Assembly: GCA_963762085.1 (NCBI GenBank)
Contig: CAVXJD010000006.1
Span: 124,001-188,000 of the forward strand
Source: DASQGA01 sp963762085
GTDB lineage: Bacteria; Actinomycetota; Thermoleophilia; Gaiellales; Gaiellaceae
Direction: 5' to 3'
Length of the DNA: 64,000 bases
Shown here: positions 17,838 to 26,859 of the stretch, one piece after another
Layout: every line of letters begins with the position of its first letter
Position numbering within the stretch: the stretch's first letter is position 1
Translations under genes and position numbers: made by a program
The notes under the pieces: generated by a model
Told to the model about the DNA's origin: nothing
The model's database searches: none
What the model saw: the letters and a program-made list of their open reading frames with translations, nothing else

Positions 17838-19145
17838 GTGACTGAGGTAGTTGCCACCACATCGGAGTTCGACGAGCGCATCGCAACACGCGAGGCAAAG
17901 GTCGGCATCGTCGGGCTCGGCTACGCGGGGTTGCCGCTGGCAATGTCGTTCGCCGAGGCCGGCTTCGACGTAACCGGGATCGATCTGAATGAGAGGCGCG
18001 TCCGCGCGATCGGCGAGCGCCGCTCATACCTCGTGGACGTCCCGTCTGAGCGCTACGAGCTCCTCCAGGGGGAGCTCAGCGCCTCGACGGAATATGGCGC
18101 CGTTTCCGAGCTCGATGCCCTCACGATCTGCGTGCCGACCCCGCTCTCGAAGACGCGGACGCCGGACGCCTCTTACATCGTCGCTGCTGCCGAGTCCGTC
18201 GCCGAGAACATCCGGCCGGGCCAGCTCGTCGTACTCCAATCCACGACCTCCCCGGGGACGACCGAGGAAATCGTTCGGCCGATCCTCGAGCGCGGAGGCG
18301 GCAAGGTGGGGACGGACTTCTTCCTGGGCTACGCGCCCGAGCGCGTCGACCCGGGGAACAAGAACTTCACGATCAAGACGACGCCCAAGCTCGTCGCCGG
18401 CGTCACGGACGAATGCGCGCGCCGAACGGAGCTCCTGTACAAGCAGATCGTCGACGTCGTCATCCGGGTTTCGAGCCCGATCGTCGCCGAGACCGCGAAG
18501 CTCCACGAGAACACCTTCCGGGCAGTCAACATCGCCCTCGCGAACGAGCTCGCGCTCATGTGCGACAAGCTCGGGATCTCCGCCTGGGAGGTGATCGAGG
18601 CTGCGTCTTCGAAGCCCTTCGCGTTCATGCCGCACTACCCCGGGCCCGGCCTCGGTGGCGACTGCATCCCGGTGGTGCCGCACTTTCTCGCAGCGCGCCT
18701 CCGTGAGTACGGCTACTCGCCCCAGCTGATCGAGGCGGCCCACGAGATCAATACGAGAATGCCGCTCTACGTCGTCGGCAAGGTCGGTGACGCTCTGAAC
18801 GACGTCGACCGCCCGATCAAGGGCTCGAGGATCCTCCTGCTCGGGATGGCCTACAAGGCGGACGTCCACGACACGCGGGAGTCGCCGAGCTTCGAGGTGA
18901 TGCGCCAGCTCCTCGCACGGGGCGGCGACGTCATCTACTGCGATCCCTGGGTCCCCGAGGTCGAGCTCGACGACCGCCGGCACCAGAGCGTCGAGTGGTC
19001 GGCGGACGAGGTCGGGAAGGCGGACTGCGTCGTGATGCTCACCCAGCATCGCCAGTTCCTCCAGCAGCCGCTCTGGGATGAGGCGAAGCTGGTCGTGGAC
19101 GCGCGGAACGTCGTCCCTGCCGGGCCCGGCGTCCACCGGATCTAG
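17838..19145 (+). CDS. Nucleotide-sugar 6-dehydrogenase (UDP-GlcNAc/UDP-ManNAc type)
   Basis: 435 residues, starting with GTG. The Rossmann motif is VGIVGLGYAGLPLA near 23, followed by PTPLSKTRTPD, the YAPERVDPGN block typical of UDP-HexNAc dehydrogenases such as WbpA, and the catalytic-cysteine loop GGDCIPVVPHF. It should oxidise C6 of a UDP-(N-acetyl)hexose twice to a uronic acid using NAD. It is the first of four tightly packed sugar genes ending at 22848. Confidence 0.87.
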   Translation: MTEVVATTSEFDERIATREAKVGIVGLGYAGLPLAMSFAEAGFDVTGIDLNERRVRAIGERRSYLVDVPSERYELLQGELSASTEYGAVSELDALTICVPTPLSKTRTPDASYIVAAAESVAENIRPGQLVVLQSTTSPGTTEEIVRPILERGGGKVGTDFFLGYAPERVDPGNKNFTIKTTPKLVAGVTDECARRTELLYKQIVDVVIRVSSPIVAETAKLHENTFRAVNIALANELALMCDKLGISAWEVIEAASSKPFAFMPHYPGPGLGGDCIPVVPHFLAARLREYGYSPQLIEAAHEINTRMPLYVVGKVGDALNDVDRPIKGSRILLLGMAYKADVHDTRESPSFEVMRQLLARGGDVIYCDPWVPEVELDDRRHQSVEWSADEVGKADCVVMLTQHRQFLQQPLWDEAKLVVDARNVVPAGPGVHRI

Positions 19146-19155
19146 TGGCTCTCCC

Positions 19156-19992
19156 TTGATCCTCGTGCTCGGCGCGGGGTACGTCGGAGCGGCGCTGGCT
19201 GCGCGTGCTCTCGCGTCGGGGACCGACGTCGTGCTCGCAGACAACTGGTACGCAACGCGGCGAGACCAGCTCGCAGAGCTCGAAGGCCAAGGCGCCCGCG
19301 TGGTGACCGCCGACATCCGAAACCGCGAGGAGGTCGACCGGCTCCTCGCCGAGGATCCGGAGCGTGTCTTCCTGCTCGCCGCCCAGGCCAGCCGGCCGCT
19401 CTCCGAGCGTGAGCCCGACTACACGGAGGAGACGAACGTGACGGGGGCACGCCGGGTCGCGGAAGCGGTTGCCGAGGGAGGCGGCCCGATGCTCGTCTAC
19501 GGAAGCTCGCTGCACGTCTACGGCCCCGGTCTTACAGGCGAGGTGGATGCAAACCGGCCGTATGGCCCGCAGAGCGACCTCGCCCACCTGTCGAAGGTCT
19601 ACGCAGAGCTCTGCCTCGGGCTCCACGCCCGACGCGGCGGGTTCGACCTCGCCATCCCGCGCCTCGGGATCGTCTACGGGCCGAGCCCGGTGGAGCACGA
19701 AAGCCCTGAGTCGCAGACGGTCGTCGACCGGTTCCGCCGACTCGCGGAAGCCGGGGAACCGCTCCCGCTGGACGACGGCGGCAAGGCGACAATCGGCGTC
19801 GTGCACGTCGATGACGCCGCCCGGATCCTGCTCGAGTCCGATCCCGGCGTAGCCAACGTCGCAGCGGAGACGGTCACCGTCGCCGACGTTGCGAGGCTTG
19901 CCCGCGGCGAAGCGCCCGCCGACGAGCCAGCCTTCACGGTGCGGAGCCCCTTCGACTACCACCACACCGTGCGGGAGTACCTCCGGCCGTGA
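19156..19992 (+). CDS. NAD-dependent epimerase/dehydratase-like SDR, atypical active site
   Basis: About 278 residues if started at the TTG at 19156, so that the product begins LILVLGAGYVGAALA; a longer frame to 19078 overlaps the dehydrogenase and lacks family similarity. The SDR core is visible (AAQASRPLSE, GSSLHVYGP, RLGIVYGP). At the catalytic YxxxK position the sequence reads AHLSK, so the tyrosine is replaced by alanine. It may have lost redox catalysis, use another residue, or act as a reductase-like partner. It overlaps the next gene by 4 nt (GTGA). Confidence 0.75.
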   Translation: MILVLGAGYVGAALAARALASGTDVVLADNWYATRRDQLAELEGQGARVVTADIRNREEVDRLLAEDPERVFLLAAQASRPLSEREPDYTEETNVTGARRVAEAVAEGGGPMLVYGSSLHVYGPGLTGEVDANRPYGPQSDLAHLSKVYAELCLGLHARRGGFDLAIPRLGIVYGPSPVEHESPESQTVVDRFRRLAEAGEPLPLDDGGKATIGVVHVDDAARILLESDPGVANVAAETVTVADVARLARGEAPADEPAFTVRSPFDYHHTVREYLRP

Positions 19993-20867
19993 AAGCCGTC
20001 GTCACCGGTGCGCGGGGCTTCCTCGGCTCTCGCGTGGCCGACCTGCTCGAGGAGGCGGGACACGAGGTCGTCCGCGTCTCGCGCCCGGAGGGAGCACGCC
20101 GAGCGCTCGCCGGCGATGCGATCGAGCTCGACGCGGGGGACCCGGCTGCGCGCCGGCTGCTGGCAGGGGCCGCTGCCGTCTTCCATTTCGCAGGCGTCCC
20201 TGACCCGGCCCGCGCGCGCTCGGACCCGGCCCTGGCCGTGCGGCAGAACGCGGGCACGACGCTCAACCTGCTGGAGGGCTGCCGGGAGCACGGTTGCGGG
20301 CTCGTCTTCCCGTCCACGCTCAGAGCCGCGCTCGACCCGCCGCCCGACCCCTACGCACTCTCGAAGCGGCTCGGCGAGGAGACCTGCCGGCTTCACGCCG
20401 CTCCCGCCACCGTGGTCCGGCTCACATCCGTGTTCGGCCCAGGACAAGTCGCCGACGAAGGCGCCACCGGGGCAATCGCGGCCTTCGCGGCGCGCGCGCT
20501 CGCGGGCGAGCCGATCGTCATCCCCGGAGACCCGGAGCGGGTGCGCGACTTCGTTTACGTCGACGACCTCCTGCCGGCCCTGGAAGGGATCGGCGCAGAA
20601 GCACGGTGGAACAAGACGCTGACCCTCGCGAGCGGCGTCGCTACCCCACTCCGTCGCGCCGCCGAGCTCGTCCTGGACGCGGTCGGTTCCGACTCTCCGA
20701 TCGAAACCCCCGGAGGAGCTCTGGAGCCCGGTGAGAATCTGAGTTACCAGGCGGACAACGCGGCAGCGTCACTAGGCTTTGGCGTCCGCCCCCTCGAAGA
20801 AGCTATAGCTCTCTATGTCGACTGGCTCCGCCGCCATCCCGCAACTCAAGGCCGCTCCGGACCTTGA
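19989..20867 (+). CDS. NAD-dependent epimerase/dehydratase (extended SDR)
   Basis: 292 residues from a GTG at 19989. The NAD-binding motif is VVTGARGFLGSRVA, and the catalytic YxxxK is present in PDPYALSKRLGEE. RLTSVFGPGQ and RVRDFVYVDDLLPAL complete the sugar-epimerase fold. Substrate is unknown but must be a nucleotide sugar given the neighbours. The next gene starts 53 nt before this one ends, in another frame. Confidence 0.85.
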   Translation: MKAVVTGARGFLGSRVADLLEEAGHEVVRVSRPEGARRALAGDAIELDAGDPAARRLLAGAAAVFHFAGVPDPARARSDPALAVRQNAGTTLNLLEGCREHGCGLVFPSTLRAALDPPPDPYALSKRLGEETCRLHAAPATVVRLTSVFGPGQVADEGATGAIAAFAARALAGEPIVIPGDPERVRDFVYVDDLLPALEGIGAEARWNKTLTLASGVATPLRRAAELVLDAVGSDSPIETPGGALEPGENLSYQADNAAASLGFGVRPLEEAIALYVDWLRRHPATQGRSGP

Positions 20868-22848
20868 GCAAATAGCCGAGCGTCTCGAGGGCGGTCCCTG
20901 GGCCGGCCTCGAGCTGGCACTCGCGCCACACGACGTCGCGGACGGGGGGACGCTCAAACGGGCCGTGGACGCCACGCTCGCAGCGACCGAGGAAGCCGGG
21001 CTCGTGCTGACGGCCGAAGCGCCGGTGAGCTGGCCGAGTGGCGCCTTCGTCTCCGTCGACCGGCTGACCGAGGAAGCGCGAGGAGGCATCGAGCGAAGCG
21101 CCGAGTTCGCCGCCGCGATTGGATCGCCAGTCCTCACGATCCACCTGTACGCACCGCTAGGACCGGCCGAGTTCCGCGCCGCTCCCGCCCTCGACGAGGC
21201 GGAGGTCGAGCGCTTCCTCCGCTTCTACGCGGAAGCCTGCATGGAGCGCGGCATCGAGCCGCTGATCGAGAACGTGCCGCCCGTGCTCCGGATGCGGCTC
21301 GGAGGGCTCTTCGTCTCCCAGATCGGCGGCCACTGGCAAGACCTCGTTCGGTGGCGCGAGTTCATCCCGGAGCTCGGCTTCACGCTCGACCTCTCACATG
21401 CCGGGCTCTTCAGGAGCTTCGCGGCCGCTTATCCGTCGCTCTTCGGCCTCGCGTCCGACGAGGATCTGACGCTCGACCGCTACATCGATGAGCTCGGGCC
21501 TGCCGCCGCTGTTGCGCATATCTCCGACGCACACGGCCTTCTCGGAGAGGGGCTTCCCTACGGAAGTGGCGAGCTCCCCCTGGACCGGGCCGTCGCGCGC
21601 CTCGGAAACCAAGTTCGGTTCCTGGTCGCCGAGATCAACGAGCCCGACCATGCCCGCTCACCCGACATGAAACGCGGCTACCGCGCGATCGAGAGCGCCC
21701 TGGCCCAACCGGAAGCCCCGCCGGCTCAGCGTCCGAAGCGCCTGCCTCCCGACGACTTCGACTGGCAGGCCGTGCTCGGCCTGCGAGATCCGGTGCCGTC
21801 GCTCCTCGACCTGCAGGAGCGGTTCGGCGGACGGCGCATCCTCCTCACCGGCGGCGGCGGCTCCATCGGCCGGGCGCTGACCACCTTCCTGCTCGGCTTC
21901 AGGCCGGAGTCCGTGACACTGCTCGACGCCCACGAGGCTTCCCTGACCGCCGACAGGCGCGCCCGGGAGTCCGATGCGCCCGTTCGGTACGCGCTCTGCG
22001 ACGTACGCGACCCCGGCCGGATCGAGCGGGAGCTTGCACAGACGAAGCCGGACGTCGTCTTCCACCTGGCTGCGTACAAGCATGTCGACTGGGCCGAGGT
22101 CTACCCGGAGGAGTTCGTCGATACGAACCTGCACGGAAGCTGGAACGTGCTCCGAGCAGCGGAGCGAGCCGACGTCGACACGGTCGTGGTCGCCTCCACC
22201 GACAAGGCGGCTCTCGCCGCGAGCTTCTACGGCCGGACGAAGCGCTTCATGGAGCAGCTGACCGCGTTTGCGGCGCGCCGGGCCGGAGGGCCGCGGATCG
22301 CCGTGCGCTTCGTGAACGTCCTCGGGAGCGCTGGGAGCGCTTCAGAGCTCTTCCTGCAGCAGGCTCGCGGCGGCGTACCGCTCACGGTCACCGACACCGG
22401 CATGGTGCGCTACTGGATCACGATGGCGCATGCGGCCACGCTGGCGGCACAGGGCGTCCTCCTCGCGTCGGAGGGCGTCAACCTGGCCACCTCCGCCGTG
22501 CCGACCACCCTGACCGTGGGAGAGCTGGCCGAACGGATCTGGCAGCAGGCGGGTCGCGCAGGCGCGCCCGACCTCGAGACAGTCGGGATCAGGCCCGGCG
22601 AGACGCTCAGCGAGGTGCTGACCGGGCCGGGCGAGGAGCTCGGGGACGAGCGGCATCAGGGCATCGCGCCGATCCTTGGGGAGATCCCTTCGGCGGGGCC
22701 GGCGTGGGTGCTCGAACGGCTCTCCGAGCGCGGGAGCCGCGAGGAATCGCGTGCCATCTGGCTCGACGCGATGAGACGTCCTGGGCTCCTGGCCCGGACC
22801 GCCGCGGCCGTAAAACCGGCAACGGCGACGATTCGCAAGACTCCCTAG
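20815..22848 (+). CDS. Fusion: xylose-isomerase-like TIM barrel + CapD-type NDP-sugar 4,6-dehydratase
   Basis: 677 residues in two parts. Residues ~1-300 look like an AP-endonuclease-2/xylose-isomerase-like barrel, with candidate metal ligands in LIENVPP, FTLDLSHAG, AHISDAHG and VAEINEP. Residues ~340-640 are an extended SDR of the CapD/FlaA1 group: ILLTGGGGSIGRAL, VFHLAAYKHVDWAE, ASTDKAA and the YxxxK in FYGRTKR. CapD relatives dehydrate UDP-GlcNAc at C4/C6; a fused isomerase-like barrel suggests two successive steps on one sugar. It is the last gene of the sugar operon; its start overlaps the previous gene by 53 nt. Confidence 0.82.
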   Translation: MSTGSAAIPQLKAAPDLEQIAERLEGGPWAGLELALAPHDVADGGTLKRAVDATLAATEEAGLVLTAEAPVSWPSGAFVSVDRLTEEARGGIERSAEFAAAIGSPVLTIHLYAPLGPAEFRAAPALDEAEVERFLRFYAEACMERGIEPLIENVPPVLRMRLGGLFVSQIGGHWQDLVRWREFIPELGFTLDLSHAGLFRSFAAAYPSLFGLASDEDLTLDRYIDELGPAAAVAHISDAHGLLGEGLPYGSGELPLDRAVARLGNQVRFLVAEINEPDHARSPDMKRGYRAIESALAQPEAPPAQRPKRLPPDDFDWQAVLGLRDPVPSLLDLQERFGGRRILLTGGGGSIGRALTTFLLGFRPESVTLLDAHEASLTADRRARESDAPVRYALCDVRDPGRIERELAQTKPDVVFHLAAYKHVDWAEVYPEEFVDTNLHGSWNVLRAAERADVDTVVVASTDKAALAASFYGRTKRFMEQLTAFAARRAGGPRIAVRFVNVLGSAGSASELFLQQARGGVPLTVTDTGMVRYWITMAHAATLAAQGVLLASEGVNLATSAVPTTLTVGELAERIWQQAGRAGAPDLETVGIRPGETLSEVLTGPGEELGDERHQGIAPILGEIPSAGPAWVLERLSERGSREESRAIWLDAMRRPGLLARTAAAVKPATATIRKTP

Positions 22849-23943
22849 ATGATCCAGGTTACGACTCTGAGGGACGGCGGCCAGAAGGCCGACGAAATCG
22901 CGCGCCGCGTCGTCGCGTTCGTAGGAGCCGCCGAGCGGTCGCTCGACCTGGCCCTCTACGACGTCGACCTTCTCGATGCCGAGGCGAAGCTCGTGGCGGC
23001 ATCGCTCGTGGCCGCGCACGAGCGGGGGGTCGCGGTTCGAATCGCCTACAACCTGGACTACGCGGCCCCGATTCCCGTCCCCCCTCCGCCGGAAGGCGTG
23101 CCGGATCTGATCGAGCAGCTTCCCGTCGCTACGAAGGGAATCGCGGGGGAGCCTGACCTCATGCACCACAAATACGTCGTCAGGGACGGCGAGAGCGTCT
23201 GGACCGGTTCCATGAACTGGACCGCCGACTCCTGGACGCGCCAGGAGAACGTCGTCGCAGTCGTGCACCACGAGTACGTCGCTGCGAACTACACACGCGA
23301 CTTCGAGGAGCTCTGGCAGACGGAGAACGTCGCAACGAGTGGCGACATCGATCCGAACCCGATCCGCGTCGACGGCCGCAAGGTTCGAACCTGGTTCTGC
23401 CCCGGCCGGGGCGAGTCGCTCGCCCACAGGATCGCCAACCGGATCGCCCGGTCGCGGGAGCGGATCCGGATCGCGTCACCGGTCCTCACTTCCGCCCCCA
23501 TCCTCGGCAGCCTGGCGGAAGCCGCCGCCGACCGAAAGATCGACATCGCCGGAGTTGTCGACGGTACTCAGATGAAGGGCGTCTACTACCAGTGGCGGCT
23601 GAACGGCAACGCAGCCTGGAAGATGCCGCTCCTCGAGGGAATCTTCCGGAACGCCCCTTTCTCCGGCAAGCGCTCGACGCCGTACGGCCGCGGCGACAAC
23701 GTCCACGACTACATGCATGCCAAGGTCACGATCGCGGACGACACCGTGTTCGCAGGGAGCTACAACCTCTCGCATTCCGGCGAGCAGAATGCCGAGAACG
23801 TCCTCGAGATCCACGACGCCGACCTGGCCGACGAGCTGGCCGCGTTCGTCGACGAGGTGCGGGCGCTCTACCCACCCGCACCGCTCCCCAGCGAAAGCAA
23901 GGAAGGGGACGAGCGGAGGGCCGCTGCGCGCCTGGCCGGCTAG
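22849..23943 (+). CDS. Phospholipase D-like protein with two HKD motifs
   Basis: 364 residues. Two HxKx4D motifs are complete: HHKYVVRD followed by GSMNWT, and HAKVTIAD followed by GSYNLS, giving the paired active site of PLD-superfamily phosphodiesterases. There is no signal peptide, so a cytoplasmic phosphodiesterase, nuclease or cardiolipin-synthase-like role is open. The ATG follows the fusion gene's stop with no gap, suggesting co-transcription with the sugar cluster. It converges on upp with 4 nt between the stops. Confidence 0.87.
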   Translation: MIQVTTLRDGGQKADEIARRVVAFVGAAERSLDLALYDVDLLDAEAKLVAASLVAAHERGVAVRIAYNLDYAAPIPVPPPPEGVPDLIEQLPVATKGIAGEPDLMHHKYVVRDGESVWTGSMNWTADSWTRQENVVAVVHHEYVAANYTRDFEELWQTENVATSGDIDPNPIRVDGRKVRTWFCPGRGESLAHRIANRIARSRERIRIASPVLTSAPILGSLAEAAADRKIDIAGVVDGTQMKGVYYQWRLNGNAAWKMPLLEGIFRNAPFSGKRSTPYGRGDNVHDYMHAKVTIADDTVFAGSYNLSHSGEQNAENVLEIHDADLADELAAFVDEVRALYPPAPLPSESKEGDERRAAARLAG

Positions 23944-23947
23944 GCGC

Positions 23948-24595
23948 TCACTTGGTGCCGAACAGCCGGTCCCCGGCGTCGCCGAGGCCCGGAAGGATGT
24001 AGCCCCGCTCGTTCAAGCCCCGGTCGATTCCGGCAACGACGACCGCCACGTCCGGATACTCACGGTGGAGGCGTTCGATGCCCTCCGGGGCGGCGATCAG
24101 GGCGATCAGCCGGACCGAGTTCGCCCCCGCCGCCTTCACGGTCGCGACGGCGGCCGCGGTCGAGTTGCCCGTGGCCAGCATCGGGTCGAGCAGGATCACG
24201 TCCCGTTCGGCGATGTCGTTCGGGAGCTTCACGTAGTACTCGACCGGCTCGAGTGTCTCCTCGTTCCGGTAGAGGCCGATGAACCCCACCCGGGCGGCCG
24301 GGATCAGCGAGAGCACGCCGTCGAGCATGCCGATGCCGGCCCTTAGGATCGGACAGATCGCAACCTTCTTGCCGGAGATTCGTTGCACGGTCGTCCGCGC
24401 GAGTGGCGTGGAGATCTCCACGTCCTCCGTGGCGAGGTCCTTCGTCGCCTCGTACGTGAGGAGGAGGGTGAGCTCGTTCACGAGCTGACGGAAGAGCTGC
24501 GTCGGCGTCTCGACGTCTCGCAGCATTCCCAGCTTGTGCTGGACGAGCGGATGCCCGACTTCGATGACGCGCTCGGTCGCGGCCGTCGCGCTCAC
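23948..24595 (-). CDS. upp: Uracil phosphoribosyltransferase
   Basis: 215 residues from the GTG at 24595, which overlaps the glyA stop (GTGA). It has the typical N-terminus VIEVGHPLVQHKLGMLRD, the ICPILRAGIGMLDG block and the PRPP loop LLDPMLATGNS, ending in a uracil-binding region (GYILPGLGDAGDRLFGTK). It converts uracil and PRPP to UMP in pyrimidine salvage. A longer frame to 24883 lies in glyA and is spurious. Confidence 0.96.
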   Translation of the reverse strand: MSATAATERVIEVGHPLVQHKLGMLRDVETPTQLFRQLVNELTLLLTYEATKDLATEDVEISTPLARTTVQRISGKKVAICPILRAGIGMLDGVLSLIPAARVGFIGLYRNEETLEPVEYYVKLPNDIAERDVILLDPMLATGNSTAAAVATVKAAGANSVRLIALIAAPEGIERLHREYPDVAVVVAGIDRGLNERGYILPGLGDAGDRLFGTK

Positions 24596-25881
24596 CTGTA
24601 CGTCGTGAAGCCGCGAAAGTCGGGGTAGAGCGGCCGGCGCTCGCACAGGGCATCGCTCCGCTCGCTGAGCGCGGCGAGGTCCGGGCTCTCGGAGAGGGCG
24701 CCGGTGATGATGCTCCCGACCTCGGCGGCATCCTCCTCGTCGAAGCCGCGCATCGTGACCGCCGGCGTCCCCAGGCGAAGACCTGAGGCCACGGTCGGGG
24801 GCCGCTCGTCGAAGGGCACCGTGTTCCGGTTGGCGGTGATCTTGACCTCGTGCAGGCGCTCCTCGGCGTCCCGGCCCGTCCACGAGCTCTGGCGCAGATC
24901 GACCTGCAACAAGTGCGTGTCCGTGCCGCCCGTCAGGAGCTCGAGACCTCCCTCCAGGAGCGAGTCGGCGAGCGCGTCCGCGTTGGCCCGTACCTGAGCC
25001 TGGTAGGAGCGGAACGCCTCCGAGCCGGCGATCTTGAAGCAGGTCGCCTTGGCGGCGATCGTGTGACAGAGGGGCCCACCTTGCATGCCCGGGAAGACGG
25101 CCTTGTCGAGCGCCTGGGCGTGTTCCTCCTTGCAGAGGACGAAGCCGCCGCGGGGTCCGGCCAGGGTCTTGTGCGTCGTCGACGTGACAAAGTCACAGTG
25201 GGGTGTCGGATTCGGATGCAGCCCCGCGGCCACGAGCCCGGCGAAGTGGGCCATGTCGCAGAGAAGGAGTGCCCCTACCTCGTCCGCGATCTCCCGGAAC
25301 CGGTCCGCCTCGATCTTCCGCGGGTAGGCAGAGCCGCCACAGATGATCAGCTTCGGCTTGCACTCCTTCGCGATCCGCGTGACCTCATCGAAGTCGACCA
25401 GGTTCGTTTCGCGATCGACTCCGTAGCCGGCGATCGTGTAGAGACGACCGGAGAAGTTCACCTTGAGCCCGTGCGTCAGGTGGCCGCCGTGGTCGAGTCG
25501 GAGAGCGAGGATCGTGTCCCCGGGCTCGAGGCAGCTGAAGTAGACGGCCATGTTCGTCTGCGCCCCGGCGTGCGGCTGCACGTTCGCGTGCTCGGCACCG
25601 AAGAGCGACTTGGCCCGGTCGATCGCAAGCTGCTCGATCTCGTCGATCACCTCGCACCCGCCGTAGTAGCGCTTGCCCGGATACCCCTCGGCATACTTGT
25701 TCGTGGGCACGCTGCCTACGGCCTCGAGCACGCTCGGCCAGGTGAAGTTCTCCGACGCGATCAGCTCGATCTGCGCCCGCTGGCGCTCGAGCTCGCGGCC
25801 GAGCAGGGCGGCGATCTCCCCGTCGATGTCTGCAAGACCTGCCTGGCGGAGCTGCTCGAACGTCTCCTGGGCGACGGCCAC
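24592..25881 (-). CDS. glyA: Serine hydroxymethyltransferase
   Basis: 429 residues from a GTG. Motifs include LIASENFTWPSVLEAVGS, YAEGYPGKRYYGGC, and the PLP-lysine region VTSTTHKTLAGPRGG. It interconverts serine and glycine with tetrahydrofolate and supplies one-carbon units. It is coupled to upp by a 4-nt overlap. Confidence 0.97.
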   Translation of the reverse strand: MAVAQETFEQLRQAGLADIDGEIAALLGRELERQRAQIELIASENFTWPSVLEAVGSVPTNKYAEGYPGKRYYGGCEVIDEIEQLAIDRAKSLFGAEHANVQPHAGAQTNMAVYFSCLEPGDTILALRLDHGGHLTHGLKVNFSGRLYTIAGYGVDRETNLVDFDEVTRIAKECKPKLIICGGSAYPRKIEADRFREIADEVGALLLCDMAHFAGLVAAGLHPNPTPHCDFVTSTTHKTLAGPRGGFVLCKEEHAQALDKAVFPGMQGGPLCHTIAAKATCFKIAGSEAFRSYQAQVRANADALADSLLEGGLELLTGGTDTHLLQVDLRQSSWTGRDAEERLHEVKITANRNTVPFDERPPTVASGLRLGTPAVTMRGFDEEDAAEVGSIITGALSESPDLAALSERSDALCERRPLYPDFRGFTTYR

Positions 25882-25951
25882 GCGGGCAGCTTACTCAGGT
25901 CTCGCTCAGGTGTGGGCGTAACCCGAAAGGGGTAGAGAGCGTTTCCCGGAC

Positions 25952-26254
25952 ATGGAGCACTTGAACCTGATTTTCCTCGCCGTCGTCGGCACCGTGGTCG
26001 TCGCGCCGCTCGCCCGCGAGTACGTAGACCTGCGGCACGCGTGGGGCTTCGGGCGGCTAGCGGCGCTGGCAACGACGCTCCTCGTGCTTCCTTCCCTCGG
26101 GGTCGGTTTGACGCTCTCGCTCCCGCTGGCCGCACGGCCCACCCTGCAGTGGACGACCGCGGTCGTCCTGGCCATGGTGATCTACTCGCTCGCGGCCGCC
26201 GGCGCGAGGGCGACAGCCGAGCGACAAGCGGCCCCTGAGCTCGACCGCCGCTAG
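25952..26254 (+). CDS. Small hydrophobic membrane protein (hypothetical)
   Basis: 100 residues with three likely membrane helices (about 3-20, 33-57 and 66-85) joined by short basic loops and a polar C-terminus. No family recognised. Codon use matches the surrounding genes. The ribosome site is weak (GGGGTAG lies too far upstream), so the start is uncertain. It is divergent from glyA and overlaps the tsaC stop by 4 nt. Confidence 0.5.
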   Translation: MEHLNLIFLAVVGTVVVAPLAREYVDLRHAWGFGRLAALATTLLVLPSLGVGLTLSLPLAARPTLQWTTAVVLAMVIYSLAAAGARATAERQAAPELDRR

Positions 26255-26859
26255 CTCGAGCCCACCGCCGCTGCGAGCTTTGCGAGCGCGTCGGCGGCAG
26301 GACCGGCCCCCTCACGAAGGACGGTCGGCTCGGGCCCGGTGAGATCGAGCACCGTCGAAGGCGTGCCCGGTAGCTCCCCCGCGTCGACGACTACCGCTTG
26401 TGAGCGGATCTCTTCGGGAACGTCCTCGATCCTGGCCGGGTCGGGCTCGCCGTGGCGGTTGGCACTCGTCGCCGCGACCGCACCCACCTGGTCGACGACG
26501 GCGCGCGTTTCGGGCGGAAGGTCGGGCACACGGACGCCGATCGCCTCGGGATTGGCCCCACAGAGCCAGCGGAAACGCCGCGCAGGATTCGGCAACACGA
26601 GCGTGTAGGGCCCCGGAAGAAGTGCTCCGGCGCCGACCGCTGCACGGCCCCGAAGCTCGGGCACCGCGTCGAGGATCACCTCGAAGTCGGCCGCGAGGAG
26701 CGCTGTCGGATAGGTCTCGGGCCGTCCCTTCAGTTGCGCCAGCCGGCGGGCCGGAGCCTCGTGGTACGGGTCGGCGCAGACTCCGTAGACCGTGTCGGTC
26801 GGGAGGACGACGACCTGGCCGGCGCGGATGGCGGCGACCGCCTCCTCGACAACGCTCAC
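26251..26859 (-). CDS. tsaC: L-threonylcarbamoyladenylate synthase (TsaC/Sua5/YrdC)
   Basis: 202 residues of the YrdC fold. The N-terminal substrate strand is GQVVVLPTDTVYGV, the KGRPETYP motif (KxRxxxxP) is near 44-51, and TSANRHGEP is the nucleotide-binding SxN block. It makes threonylcarbamoyl-AMP for the t6A37 modification of ANN-decoding tRNAs. It lacks the C-terminal Sua5 domain, so it is the short TsaC type. Its ATG overlaps the prmC stop (ATGA); prfA-prmC-tsaC is a common bacterial order. Confidence 0.93.
   Translation of the reverse strand: MSVVEEAVAAIRAGQVVVLPTDTVYGVCADPYHEAPARRLAQLKGRPETYPTALLAADFEVILDAVPELRGRAAVGAGALLPGPYTLVLPNPARRFRWLCGANPEAIGVRVPDLPPETRAVVDQVGAVAATSANRHGEPDPARIEDVPEEIRSQAVVVDAGELPGTPSTVLDLTGPEPTVLREGAGPAADALAKLAAAVGSS

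Noticed and set aside
23380..23400. tRNA-like T-loop sequence (GGTTCGAACC)
   Set aside because: It lies inside the phospholipase D-like coding sequence in good frame and no acceptor, D or anticodon arms can be formed around it.
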